Assembly: GCF_002834385.1 (NCBI RefSeq)
Contig: NZ_PITQ01000005.1
Span: 310,001-374,000, forward strand
Direction: 5' to 3'
Source: Rahnella sp. AA
GTDB lineage: Bacteria > Pseudomonadota > Gammaproteobacteria > Enterobacterales > Enterobacteriaceae
DNA: 64,000 bases
Of the stretch, positions 55,496-64,000 are shown in pieces. Every line of letters starts with the position of its first letter. Positions within the stretch are counted from its first letter, which is position 1. The translations under genes were made by a program, and so were the position numbers. A model generated the notes under the pieces. The model saw nothing but the letters and a program-made list of their open reading frames with translations, had not been told where the DNA came from and did not search any database.

Positions 55496-57622
55496 ATGGA
55501 AAACCAGACCGTCCATTTAACCAGTGAACACACCAGCCTGATTGTGCGCTGCACGCCGTTCGCCGAAATCCTTTACTGGGGAAAACGCCTCAGCCAGTTT
55601 TCAGAGCAAGATCTGATTTCCCTGGCTCGTGCGGTGCCCAATGGCCGTATTGATGTCGATGCACCGGTCAATCTCAGCGCCGATTCCGGGCGCGGCTTGT
55701 TCGGTACGCCGGGCGTGGAAGGCCATCGCGACGGTCTGGACTGGTCACCGGTGTTCCATACGACGGACGTCAGGCATCACGGTAATCAGCTGACCATCAC
55801 CACCGAAGACCCGATCGCCGGTCTGCAATTTCGCAGTGAACTGCATCTGGATGCCAGTGGCATTTTGCAGGCACGAAATGCGCTGACCAACCTCAAACCC
55901 GGCACTTATCAGCTGACGCGTCTGGCCGTTACGCTGCCGCTGCCAGAGCGCGCTGCCGAAGTGATGGCGTTTCATGGCCGCTGGATCAAAGAGTTTCAGC
56001 CGCACCGCACGTTGCTGGATCACGGCGGCATCGTTCAGGAAAACCGCCGTGGCAAAACCTCTTCTGAACATTTTCCGGCGATGATGATCGGTCATCGGGG
56101 TTTCAGCGAAGAACAGGGCGAAGTCTGGGGAATGCATCTGGGCTGGAGCGGCAATCACCGCCTGCGGGCAGATATCAAAACCGATGGCCGCCGCGTGGTG
56201 CAGGCTGAAGCCCTGTATTTCCCCGGCGAACAGCGTCTCGAAGAAGGAGAAACGCTGGAAACGCCATGGCTCTACGCCAGTTATTCCGCCAGCGGTCTGA
56301 ACCGCATGAGCCAGCAGTTTCACCGGTTTGTGCGTGAGCAGATCCTGCGCTTCCCGGTGGAAAAACCGCGTCCGGTGCACCTCAACACCTGGGAAGGCAT
56401 CTATTTCGATCACGATCCCGGCTACATCATGCAGATGGCGACAGAATCCGCGGCGTTAGGCGTTGAACGCTTCATTATCGACGACGGCTGGTTCCGCGGG
56501 CGCGATCATGACCGCGCCGCGCTGGGCGACTGGTATCTCGACGAAAAGAAATACCCGAACGGGCTGAAACCGGTGATTGACCATGTCAAAAAACTCGGCA
56601 TGGAATTTGGTATCTGGGTTGAACCGGAAATGATTAACCCGGATTCGGATTTGTACCGCGCACATCCGGACTGGCTGCTGGCGTTGCCGGGTTATCAGCA
56701 ACCGAGTGGCCGTCATCAGTTCGTGCTCGATCTGAATAATCCGCAGGTCTTTGATTATCTGGTGGAACGCATGAGCTGGCTGCTCGGCGAGCACGACGTG
56801 GATTATGTGAAATGGGACATGAACCGCGAAATCGTTCAGCCGGGGCATGAAGGCCGCGCGGCGCTGACAAACCAGACGCGGCAGTTTTATCGTCTGCTCG
56901 ACGTACTCGGCGGGCGCTTCCCGCACATTGAGTTTGAATCCTGCGCGTCGGGCGGCGGGCGCATTGATTATGAGGTACTCAAACGCAGCCATCGTTTCTG
57001 GACATCTGACAACAACGACGCGCTGGAGCGGCAGAAAATTCAACGCGGCATGAGCTATTTCTTCCCGCCGGAAGTGATGGGATCGCACATCGGCAACAAG
57101 CTGTGCCACGCCACCTCGCGCCAGCACAGCATTGCGTTTCGCGGCCTGACGGCGCTGTTCGGGCACATGGGTATTGAGCTTGATCCGGTGAAAGAAGGCG
57201 ACGCCGAACGCGCCGGATTTGCGAAATATACCCGGCTACATCAGCAGTTGCGGCCATTGCTGCACAGCGGCGATGTGTACCGCATCGACAGCCACGATGA
57301 TTCCATGCTGATTAACGGCGTGGTCAGCAAAAACGGCGATCACGCGGTGTTTCTGGTCAGCCAGCTTGCGATGCCGACCTGGTCACTGCCGGGAACGCTT
57401 CGGGTGCCAGGGCTAAACCCAGACGCCCGTTATCGCGTCACGGTGCTGGATGAACCGGAATTGCTGGCAGGCGGCGGAAGCGGCCACACCATGCGCGCAC
57501 AACCGGCGTGGTTGCACGAATCACCGGTGCTGGGCGGTGAATGGCTGGCGAACGCCGGGCTGACATTGCCGGTGCTGGATCCGGAAAGCGCCCTGCTGTT
57601 GGGCTTTGAAGAAATGAAATAA
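55496..57622 (+). CDS. GH36 alpha-galactosidase (RafA-like)
   Basis: 708-aa cytoplasmic alpha-galactosidase. GH36 landmarks are [20 protein letters not shown], the nucleophile Asp441 in [12 protein letters not shown], the [13 protein letters not shown] block and acid/base Asp505 in [11 protein letters not shown]. It would hydrolyse raffinose, stachyose or melibiose. The start MENQTVHL follows GTGGAGTTGTGAC. It precedes a LacY-family permease, forming an alpha-galactoside utilisation unit. No sucrose hydrolase is nearby, so released sucrose must be processed elsewhere. Confidence 0.92.
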   Translation: MENQTVHLTSEHTSLIVRCTPFAEILYWGKRLSQFSEQDLISLARAVPNGRIDVDAPVNLSADSGRGLFGTPGVEGHRDGLDWSPVFHTTDVRHHGNQLTITTEDPIAGLQFRSELHLDASGILQARNALTNLKPGTYQLTRLAVTLPLPERAAEVMAFHGRWIKEFQPHRTLLDHGGIVQENRRGKTSSEHFPAMMIGHRGFSEEQGEVWGMHLGWSGNHRLRADIKTDGRRVVQAEALYFPGEQRLEEGETLETPWLYASYSASGLNRMSQQFHRFVREQILRFPVEKPRPVHLNTWEGIYFDHDPGYIMQMATESAALGVERFIIDDGWFRGRDHDRAALGDWYLDEKKYPNGLKPVIDHVKKLGMEFGIWVEPEMINPDSDLYRAHPDWLLALPGYQQPSGRHQFVLDLNNPQVFDYLVERMSWLLGEHDVDYVKWDMNREIVQPGHEGRAALTNQTRQFYRLLDVLGGRFPHIEFESCASGGGRIDYEVLKRSHRFWTSDNNDALERQKIQRGMSYFFPPEVMGSHIGNKLCHATSRQHSIAFRGLTALFGHMGIELDPVKEGDAERAGFAKYTRLHQQLRPLLHSGDVYRIDSHDDSMLINGVVSKNGDHAVFLVSQLAMPTWSLPGTLRVPGLNPDARYRVTVLDEPELLAGGGSGHTMRAQPAWLHESPVLGGEWLANAGLTLPVLDPESALLLGFEEMK

Positions 57623-57680
57623 CAACAAAAAACGCCGGTACGCAGGTGCCGGTTTTCATGGTTTCGGCAAGGAAATCACT

Positions 57681-58967
57681 ATGAACCCTACACAAACTTC
57701 CGATCGCTGTTTCTATAAAAAAAATACTAACTTCTGGATATTTGGTGCCTATTTCTTTCTCTACTTCTTCATTATGGCGACCTGTTATCCGTTTTTACCG
57801 ATCTGGCTTTCGGACATTATCGGCCTTAGCAAAACGGAAACCGGCATCGTATTTTCCAGCATGTCACTGTTTGCCATTCTGTTTCAGCCTATTTTCGGCG
57901 TTATTTCTGACAAGCTCGGCCTCAAAAAACATCTTCTGTGGATTATCGCGGTGCTGCTTTTTCTGTTTGCGCCGTTCTTTATTTACGTCTTCGCTCCGCT
58001 GCTGAAAATTAATATCGTGCTCGGCGCGATACTCGGCGGCGCATATATCGGCTTCGTTTTTGCCGGCGGTTCCGGCGCAACCGAGGCGTATATCGAAAGG
58101 GTCAGCCGCAACAGCGCTTTTGAATACGGTAAGGCGCGGATGTTCGGCTGTTTTGGCTGGGGGATTTGCGCCTCGACCGCAGGCGTGTTGTTTAACATCA
58201 ACCCGAATATCGTGTTCTGGATGGGTTCCGGCGCGGCATTGATCCTGATGGTTCTGCTGCTGATTTCCCGTCCGCAGGAAAACAAGAATGCCGTGGTGAT
58301 GGACAAACTGGGTGCCAATCAGCCGCAATTTTCGCTGAAAACGGCGGCGTTGCTGCTGAAAGAACGCAAACTGTGGATGCTGATTTTGTACGTGATCGGC
58401 GTTGCCTGCGTCTATGACGTATTTGATCAGCAATTCGCCACGTTCTTCAAAACCTTCTTTGCCTCACCGCAGCAGGGTACGGAAATGTTCGGCTACGTCA
58501 CCACTGCGGGCGAGCTGTGCAACGCGCTGATCATGTTCTGTTCGCCGTGGATTATTAACCGCATCGGCGCGAAAAATACGCTGCTGCTGGCAGGCACCAT
58601 TATGTCGATCCGCATTGTAGGCTCGTCATTTGCGACCACCGCCATCGAAGTCATTCTGCTGAAAATGCTGCACGCACTGGAAGTGCCGTTCCTTCTGGTC
58701 GGCGTGTTCAAATACATCACGCAGATTTTTGATGTCCGGTTCTCGGCGACCATTTATCTGATCGGGTTTAACTTTGCCAAACAGCTGGCGGCAATTTTCC
58801 TTTCGGCGTTCGCCGGCAGCTTGTATGACCGCATCGGGTTCAGCGACACCTATCTGATCCTTGGCGGTATCGCGTTTGGCGTCACGATCATTTCCGCGTT
58901 TACGCTCAGTAACCGGCCGGAGAAACAGGCGGTTCCGGCGGCAAGACCGGCGGAAGGATTGCGCTGA
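57681..58967 (+). CDS. LacY-family oligosaccharide:H+ symporter (RafB-like)
   Basis: 428-aa MFS permease of the oligosaccharide:H+ symporter family. Residues equivalent to LacY Glu126 and Arg144 occur in [20 protein letters not shown] and [14 protein letters not shown]; the His322/Glu325 pair occurs in [13 protein letters not shown] and the Arg302 region in [13 protein letters not shown]. It likely imports raffinose or melibiose with protons for the upstream alpha-galactosidase. It is followed by an unrelated LacI gene 67 bases downstream. Confidence 0.92.
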   Translation: MNPTQTSDRCFYKKNTNFWIFGAYFFLYFFIMATCYPFLPIWLSDIIGLSKTETGIVFSSMSLFAILFQPIFGVISDKLGLKKHLLWIIAVLLFLFAPFFIYVFAPLLKINIVLGAILGGAYIGFVFAGGSGATEAYIERVSRNSAFEYGKARMFGCFGWGICASTAGVLFNINPNIVFWMGSGAALILMVLLLISRPQENKNAVVMDKLGANQPQFSLKTAALLLKERKLWMLILYVIGVACVYDVFDQQFATFFKTFFASPQQGTEMFGYVTTAGELCNALIMFCSPWIINRIGAKNTLLLAGTIMSIRIVGSSFATTAIEVILLKMLHALEVPFLLVGVFKYITQIFDVRFSATIYLIGFNFAKQLAAIFLSAFAGSLYDRIGFSDTYLILGGIAFGVTIISAFTLSNRPEKQAVPAARPAEGLR

Positions 58968-59034
58968 GTAACGGATGCAGCCTTTCGGCACTCTGTGCTA
59001 GTCTCCGTGGGAAAAGCATGACGGGGGAAAGGTT

Positions 59035-60069
59035 GTGAGCAAAAAACAGGAACCGGCCGCGGCGGTACGCGCAACAATACGCGATGTCGCCAGCGCCGCG
59101 AAAACGGGCAAAACCAGCGTTTCACGCTATCTCAATGGTGAAAAAGACCTGCTGTCCGACGCGTTAAAAGAGCGCATCGGGCGGGCGATCGCCCTGCTCG
59201 ATTATCAGCCCAGCCAGATGGCCCGTAGCCTGAAAAGCGGCCAGACGCGTCTTGTCGGGCTGATTATTGCCGATATCACCAATCCCTATTCTGTAGAAGT
59301 CATGCGTGGCGTTGAAGCGGCCTGCCGTCAGGAAGGGCTGACGCTGCTGGTCTGTAATACCAATAACGAGCTCGATCAGGAAAAGCATTACCTGCAATTG
59401 CTCAGCAGTTATCGCGTGGACGGCATTGTGGTCAACGCCGTCGGTATGCGCGAGGCGGCGATTTCCACACTGCAACAGGCCAATTTACCGATGGTGCTGA
59501 TCGACCGTAAAGTCGCGGATTTCGCCTGCGACGTCATTGGTCTGAACAACGTGGAAGCGACGCAGATGATGACCAATCACCTCCTGCAACAGGGTTTCGA
59601 AGCCCTGCTTTTCATCAGTGAACCCGCCACGATTAATACCCGTTTTGACCGTTTGCGCACTTTTCTCCAGCGCATGCAGCAATCACCGCAATACATCGCT
59701 GAACAGGGCGAGATTGAGATCAGTAATACCGAAGGGCTGGACACCCTGCTCAGAGAGTTCATCAGTCGGCATCCGGATAAACATAAAGCAGTAATGTGTG
59801 TAAATGGCACCCTGACCCTGCAGGTGACACGCGCAATGCGCCGCCTCGGTATTGTCTGGGGGCCTGATATCGGGTTATCCGGCTTTGACGAACTGGTCTG
59901 GGCCGAACTGGCAGGCGTCGGGATCACTACGCTGAAACAGCCGACCTACGATATGGGTGTCGCTGCACTCAAACGGCTTGTGACCCGCATACAGGGAAAT
60001 ACTGAACCGGTCACTGACCTGGAATTTTCCGGCGAGCTGATTGCGCGCGGTTCCACGGCGGCGCGCTGA
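59035..60069 (+). CDS. LacI family regulator, PtxS-like
   Basis: 344-aa LacI-family repressor with GTG start (GGGGGAAAGGTT upstream). The N-terminal HTH is IRDVASAAKTGKTSVSRYLNG, the core has ARSLKSGQTRLVGLIIADIT and effector-binding residues. It resembles Pseudomonas PtxS, the 2-ketogluconate repressor, by neighbourhood: isomerase, transporter and reductase genes follow. An 18-bp perfect palindrome with an AACCGGTT core lies just downstream, probably its operator. Confidence 0.88.
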   Translation: MSKKQEPAAAVRATIRDVASAAKTGKTSVSRYLNGEKDLLSDALKERIGRAIALLDYQPSQMARSLKSGQTRLVGLIIADITNPYSVEVMRGVEAACRQEGLTLLVCNTNNELDQEKHYLQLLSSYRVDGIVVNAVGMREAAISTLQQANLPMVLIDRKVADFACDVIGLNNVEATQMMTNHLLQQGFEALLFISEPATINTRFDRLRTFLQRMQQSPQYIAEQGEIEISNTEGLDTLLREFISRHPDKHKAVMCVNGTLTLQVTRAMRRLGIVWGPDIGLSGFDELVWAELAGVGITTLKQPTYDMGVAALKRLVTRIQGNTEPVTDLEFSGELIARGSTAAR

Positions 60070-60139
60070 ATCTTTTTCTGTCCGGTTATCTCCCCGTTCT
60101 TCGTGAGCGGGATCATATTTTGGGCCTTTTTTCCTGTTG

Positions 60140-60157
60140 ATTGGAACCGGTTCCAAT
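60140..60157. promoter_or_regulatory. LacI/PtxS-type operator upstream of the kguE-like gene
   Basis: Perfect 18-bp palindrome ATTGGAACCGGTTCCAAT, similar in core to the PtxS operator (AACCGGTT), located 125 bases before the epimerase start. Confidence 0.82.
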
Positions 60158-60281
60158 TAGGTTGTATAAAACGAAACAAAACATTAACAACATCTCCGGC
60201 TGCCGTTTGTTTTACTAAAATGATGTTTTGGATTTGATCGCCTGCGCCGCCGCAGTGGCGCGTTTACCAGGATACACACGC

Positions 60282-61031
60282 ATGAAAAGAGAAGTCGTCA
60301 TTGTCACCGCCGCTTACGGCAACAGCGTGGTGAAGGCCCTTGGCGGGCAGGCCGCGCTGCTTTCTATCATTGCAGACGCACAGGCTGACGGTGTGGAAAT
60401 TCGTCGCGAACTCTTCGGTGCAGAAGAGCTGAATTCCCTGCCCGAACTGGCGGAAAACATTAAGCGCCACGGACTGTTTTCGGTTTACTCAGTGCCCTTC
60501 CCGCTGTTCATCTCAGGCGGGAAACTGAATCCGGATGCAAAACAGTATTTTTCCGAAGCGCATGTTTTAGGTGCCCGCACCATTAAGTTTTCGCTGGGCG
60601 AATTCGAACCGGGTGCAGATCTGACGCCGTTGCGCGTGCTGCTGAATTCTCAGAGCGTCAAACTGGTGGTGGAAAATGACCAGTCGAGCGACTGCGGAAT
60701 TTTGTCGCGCATTAATGCCTTTGCGTTTGCCGCGGAATCCCTGCATCTGCCCCTGAGCCTGACGTTTGATATGGCGAACTGGCTGTGGGTTGGGCAGGAT
60801 CCGGCCGCTGCCGCCGAGCGTCTGGCGCGACATGTGGGTTATGTACATGTGAAAGCCGCGGAAAATCGCGCGGGGAAATGGCACGCCGTGGCGCTCGATA
60901 ACAGCGATGGCAGTTGGGAACCCTTGCTGAAAATTTTGCCGCAGGATGTGCCGCGCGGCATCGAATTCCCGCTGGAAGGGGATGACCTGACCGCCGTGAC
61001 GCGTTACTACACCGAACTGCTGCGTAAATAA
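60282..61031 (+). CDS. Sugar phosphate isomerase/epimerase, KguE-like
   Basis: 249-aa TIM-barrel protein of the xylose-isomerase-like/AP endonuclease 2 family. Metal- and substrate-site stretches are visible (IKFSLGEFEPG, LVVENDQSSDC, LTFDMANWLWVGQD, YVHVKAAENRAG). It matches KguE of the Pseudomonas 2-ketogluconate operon. The start MKREVVIVTAAYG follows AGGATACACACG; eighteen in-frame upstream codons were rejected. Its exact reaction is not established. Confidence 0.82.
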   Translation: MKREVVIVTAAYGNSVVKALGGQAALLSIIADAQADGVEIRRELFGAEELNSLPELAENIKRHGLFSVYSVPFPLFISGGKLNPDAKQYFSEAHVLGARTIKFSLGEFEPGADLTPLRVLLNSQSVKLVVENDQSSDCGILSRINAFAFAAESLHLPLSLTFDMANWLWVGQDPAAAAERLARHVGYVHVKAAENRAGKWHAVALDNSDGSWEPLLKILPQDVPRGIEFPLEGDDLTAVTRYYTELLRK

Positions 61032-61059
61032 TTCTGATGCCTCATCAGGAGAAATCGCC

Positions 61060-62337
61060 ATGAAACAGCCCGGGATCGCCACCCGCCGGTGGTGGTACAT
61101 CATGCCGGTCGTGTTCATCACGTACAGCCTGGCCTATGTCGACCGCTCAAACTTCAGTTTCGCATCGGCGGCGGGCATTAATGACGATCTGGGCATCACC
61201 AAAGGCATGTCATCCCTGCTGGGCGCGCTGTTTTTCTTAGGCTATTTCTTCTTCCAAATCCCCGGCACGGTTTACGCCGAGCGGCGCAGCGTTAAAAAGC
61301 TGATTTTCTGGTGTTTATTGCTGTGGGGCGGATTCGCCTCACTCACCGGTGTCGTCACCGATATTCCGATGCTGGCGGTGATCCGTTTCGCACTGGGCGT
61401 GGTGGAAGCCGCGGTCATGCCCGCCATGCTGGTGTATATCAGCAACTGGTTTACGAAGTCCGAACGCTCGCGCGCCAATACGTTTCTGATCCTCGGCAAT
61501 CCGGTCACGGTGCTGTGGATGTCGGTGCTTTCCGGCTATCTGATCAAGTCATTCGGCTGGCGGGAGATGTTTATTTTCGAGGGTATTCCGGCGGTGATCT
61601 GGGCGATTATCTGGTGGTTCACCGTTAAAGATAAACCCGAAGAAGTCAGCTGGCTGAGCAGTCAGGAAAAGAAAGCGCTGGCCGAACAGCTGGAAAAAGA
61701 GCAGGAAAGTATTCAGGCGGTGGGCGGTTATCGCGAAGCCTTCCGCTCGCGGAACGTCATTTTCCTTTGCCTGCAATATTTCTTCTGGAGCATCGGCGTA
61801 TACGGCTTTGTGCTGTGGCTGCCGTCGATTTTGCGCGACGGCAAATCGATGGGTATGGTAGAAGCCGGCTGGCTCTCTTCTGCACCTTATCTGGCGGCCA
61901 CCATCGCGATGATTGTCGTGTCATGGGCCTCAGACAAAATGCAAAACCGCCGGTTATTTGTCTGGCCGTTGTTACTGGTCGGCGCGCTGGCATTTTTCGG
62001 TTCATGGGCCGTTGGCACAAACAATTTCTGGCTTTCGTACAGTTTACTGGTGGTCGCCGCCGCCGCAATGTATGCCCCGTATGGTCCGTTTTTTGCAATC
62101 ATTCCTGAAATGCTGCCGAAGAATGTTTCCGGCGGCGCGATGGCGTTAATCAACAGCCTCGGGGCGCTTGGCTCATTCTTTGGTTCCTGGTTTGTCGGCT
62201 ATCTGAACGGTAATACCGGCAGCCCGGCAGCCTCCTTTATTTTTATGGCCGTGTCGTTACTGGTTTCCGCAGGATTAACCCTGCTGGTAAAACCGCGACA
62301 ATCTGAAATGAAACAAAAAGAAGTTTCCTTAACCTGA
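61060..62337 (+). CDS. MFS transporter, KguT-like (2-ketogluconate)
   Basis: 425-aa MFS permease of the anion:cation symporter family. It has twelve TM segments, a typical RWWYIMPVVFITYSLAYVDRSN N-terminus (ACS hallmark) and KLIFWCLLLWGGFASLTG. Located between the epimerase and ghrB, it fits a 2-ketogluconate uptake role (KguT). Other hexuronate or gluconate-like acids are possible. AGGAGAAATCGCC precedes the ATG. Confidence 0.85.
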   Translation: MKQPGIATRRWWYIMPVVFITYSLAYVDRSNFSFASAAGINDDLGITKGMSSLLGALFFLGYFFFQIPGTVYAERRSVKKLIFWCLLLWGGFASLTGVVTDIPMLAVIRFALGVVEAAVMPAMLVYISNWFTKSERSRANTFLILGNPVTVLWMSVLSGYLIKSFGWREMFIFEGIPAVIWAIIWWFTVKDKPEEVSWLSSQEKKALAEQLEKEQESIQAVGGYREAFRSRNVIFLCLQYFFWSIGVYGFVLWLPSILRDGKSMGMVEAGWLSSAPYLAATIAMIVVSWASDKMQNRRLFVWPLLLVGALAFFGSWAVGTNNFWLSYSLLVVAAAAMYAPYGPFFAIIPEMLPKNVSGGAMALINSLGALGSFFGSWFVGYLNGNTGSPAASFIFMAVSLLVSAGLTLLVKPRQSEMKQKEVSLT

Positions 62338-62348
62338 GGGAGTTGTAA

Positions 62349-63329
62349 TTGATGAAGCCGTCTATCGTTGTGTATAAGAAACAACCCGCAGACCTGCAGC
62401 AACGCCTGGAACAGCATTTCGCCATCACCCAATTTGATGACATCACTGAAGAAAACCGTGCGCAGGTTTTAGACGCATTGCAGAACGCAGAAGGGTTACT
62501 CGGCTCAGGCGGGCGGGTGGATAAAGATTTGCTGGATCACGCACCGCGCCTGCGCGCCGTTTCCACCAGCTCCGTCGGCTATGATAATTTTGACGTCGCT
62601 GAACTGACGCGTCGTGAAATCCCGCTGATGCACACCCCGACCGCGCTGACCGATACGGTCGCCGATACCGTGATGGCGCTGGTGCTGGCGACTGCCCGCC
62701 GTGTCGTGAATCTGGCCGAACGAGTGAAAGCGGGCGAATGGACAGAAAACGTCGGACCCGACTGGTTCAGCATTGATGTTCACCACAAAACCATGGGCAT
62801 TATCGGCATGGGCCGCATCGGCCTGGCGCTCGCGCAACGTGCGCATTTCGGTTTTGATATGCCGATTCTGTACAACGCCCGCAGCCAGCATACCGAAGCA
62901 GAAGAGCGTTTTGGCGCACGTAAATGTGAGCTGGACGAACTGCTGGAGAAATCTGACTTTGTCTGTGTTCTGCTGCCGATGACCAAACAAACTTTCCATC
63001 TGATTGGCAAGGAACAGCTGGCGAAAATGAAATCCAGCGCCGTGCTGGTCAGCGCCGGTCGTGGCCCGGTGATTGATGAACCCGCACTGATTGAAGCACT
63101 GAAAGACGGGACGATTTATGGTGCCGGAATGGACGTGTTTGAGAAAGAACCGCTGCCGAAAGATTCCCCGCTGCTGAGCCTGCCAAACGTGGTGGCGCTG
63201 CCACATGTGGGTTCCGCTACCCATCAGACCCGCTATGATATGGCGGCCTGCGCGGTGGATAACCTGATTGCGGCCCTGAACGGTGAAGTAAAACAGTTCT
63301 GCGTTAATCCGGAAGTCCTCAGGAAGTAA
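62349..63329 (+). CDS. ghrB: 2-ketogluconate/glyoxylate reductase GhrB
   Basis: 326-aa D-2-hydroxyacid dehydrogenase, close to E. coli GhrB (YiaE/TkrA), which reduces glyoxylate, hydroxypyruvate and 2-keto-D-gluconate. The Rossmann motif is [20 protein letters not shown], with the catalytic Arg/Glu/His in [21 protein letters not shown] and [11 protein letters not shown]. In the Pseudomonas operon the equivalent gene is kguD. In E. coli ghrB lies directly after yiaD; here a 12-kb block separates them. GAGGGAGTTGTAATTG precedes the start. Confidence 0.92.
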   Translation: MMKPSIVVYKKQPADLQQRLEQHFAITQFDDITEENRAQVLDALQNAEGLLGSGGRVDKDLLDHAPRLRAVSTSSVGYDNFDVAELTRREIPLMHTPTALTDTVADTVMALVLATARRVVNLAERVKAGEWTENVGPDWFSIDVHHKTMGIIGMGRIGLALAQRAHFGFDMPILYNARSQHTEAEERFGARKCELDELLEKSDFVCVLLPMTKQTFHLIGKEQLAKMKSSAVLVSAGRGPVIDEPALIEALKDGTIYGAGMDVFEKEPLPKDSPLLSLPNVVALPHVGSATHQTRYDMAACAVDNLIAALNGEVKQFCVNPEVLRK

Positions 63330-63336
63330 TCCTCTG

Positions 63337-63376
63337 TTCTCATTCCCTTTCAGTATCAACGGAGAGGGAATGAGAA
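63337..63376. other. Hairpin between ghrB and avtA
   Basis: Perfect 12-bp inverted repeat TTCTCATTCCCT / AGGGAATGAGAA with a 16-base loop, directly after the ghrB stop. It could be a rho-independent terminator with a poor T run or an operator for avtA; no T run is present. Confidence 0.6.
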
Positions 63377-63460
63377 ATTCAAATCCCGGTGGTCCGATTG
63401 CACTGCTTTGCCGCAGGCGTTATGGTGGTCATCACATTTCGATAACATACAAAGCTTTCT

Positions 63461-64000
63461 ATGACGTTTTCTGCTTTCGGTGACAAATTTACCCGCTTTT
63501 CAGGCATTACACGCCTGATGGGCGATATGAATGACGGTTTACGCACACCAGGTGCTGTGATGTTGGGCGGCGGTAATCCGGCGCAGATCCCTGAGATGCA
63601 GGATTATTTCCAGACGCTGCTGACGGAAATGCTGGCCGAGGGCAAGCTGACCGAAGCACTGTGCAATTACGATGGCCCGCAGGGCAAGGACGTACTGCGT
63701 CACGCACTGGCAGAAATGTTGCAGAAAGAACTCGGCTGGCAGCTCGATGCGCAAAATATCGCGCTGACCAACGGCAGCCAGAGCGCCTTCTTCTATTTGT
63801 TTAACCTGTTCGCCGGACGTCGCGCCGACGGCAGCATGTCAAAAGTGCTGTTCCCGCTGGCACCGGAATATCTGGGATACGCCGACGCAGGCCTGGATGA
63901 AAATCTGTTTATCTCTGCCAAGCCGAATATTGAATTGCTGCCGGAAGGCCAGTTCAAATATCACGTCGATTTTGATCACCTGAATATTACCGATGATATC
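63461..64000 (+). CDS. avtA: Valine-pyruvate aminotransferase AvtA (3' end outside window)
   Basis: First 180 codons of AvtA, matching E. coli AvtA throughout (FSAFGDKFTRFSGITRLMGD, LGGGNPAQIPEMQDYFQTLL, ALCNYDGPQGKDVLRHAL, FYLFNLFAGRRADG). This PLP-dependent transaminase makes valine from 2-ketoisovalerate with alanine. The reading frame is open to the last base, so it continues beyond the window. A weak ribosome site precedes the ATG; the gene was identified directly from the sequence at the window end. Confidence 0.95.
   Translation, partial: MTFSAFGDKFTRFSGITRLMGDMNDGLRTPGAVMLGGGNPAQIPEMQDYFQTLLTEMLAEGKLTEALCNYDGPQGKDVLRHALAEMLQKELGWQLDAQNIALTNGSQSAFFYLFNLFAGRRADGSMSKVLFPLAPEYLGYADAGLDENLFISAKPNIELLPEGQFKYHVDFDHLNITDDI

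Overview
The window looks like a chromosomal segment of an enterobacterium of the Yersiniaceae, most likely Rahnella or a close relative. This is inferred from recognised proteins and gene order: many products are close to Escherichia coli proteins recalled from memory (YeaQ, MdfA, AldB, FdoGHI, SodA, MtlADR, GlyQS, Tag, YiaC, YiaD, GhrB, AvtA), but the order is that of a relative with extra transport and sugar genes. No rRNA, tRNA, CRISPR array, integrase or transposase was found. The first and last genes (urtB, avtA) are cut by the window edges.

Layout. 1-4.1 kb: end of an ABC urea transporter operon (urtBCDE). 4.3-12.3 kb: small stress and envelope genes, three GNAT acetyltransferases, a GST (yfcF), a dCache chemoreceptor, and the divergent sutR/ydcO pair with two palindromic operators. 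12.4-18.3 kb: lone idnD; a cluster of a DJ-1/PfpI protein, a cysteine hydrolase and a GlxA-type AraC regulator; then wecH and mdfA. 18.3-27.3 kb: aldB, yibF and the formate dehydrogenase-O block fdoGHI-fdhE with divergent fdhD. FdoG has a TGC cysteine codon at residue 196, where E. coli uses selenocysteine, and selA/selB are absent from the aldB-yibF interval where E. coli carries them. 27.3-29.2 kb: a two-gene ATPase plus HNH nuclease module resembling the Septu (PtuAB) defence system, set between fdhD and sodA. 29.4-33.6 kb: sodA, a second chemoreceptor with a FliA-type promoter, yiiM and yibL. 33.7-40.4 kb: a divergent MocR regulator/LysE exporter pair and the mannitol operon mtlA-mtlD-mtlR with four CRP-like sites upstream. 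40.4-46 kb: a DsbA-like periplasmic protein, yiaF, a noncoding repeat region, and glyQS. 46-50.2 kb: a GDSL-esterase autotransporter, then tag-yiaC and yiaD. 50.5-63.3 kb: an accessory block between yiaD and ghrB (neighbours in E. coli), carrying an S6-type serine protease autotransporter, a LacI-regulated alpha-galactosidase and LacY-family permease pair, and a 2-ketogluconate-type set (LacI/PtxS-like regulator, isomerase/epimerase, transporter, and the ghrB reductase). avtA follows.

How it fits together. Most of the window is metabolism and transport suited to a plant- or soil-associated facultative anaerobe: urea, mannitol, alpha-galactosides, 2-ketogluconate, idonate and formate. Motility, envelope and defence genes are interspersed. 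The most notable points are the Cys form of FdoG with local loss of selAB, the Septu-like module, several strong uncharacterised palindromes at divergent or promoter regions, and two families of noncoding repeats.
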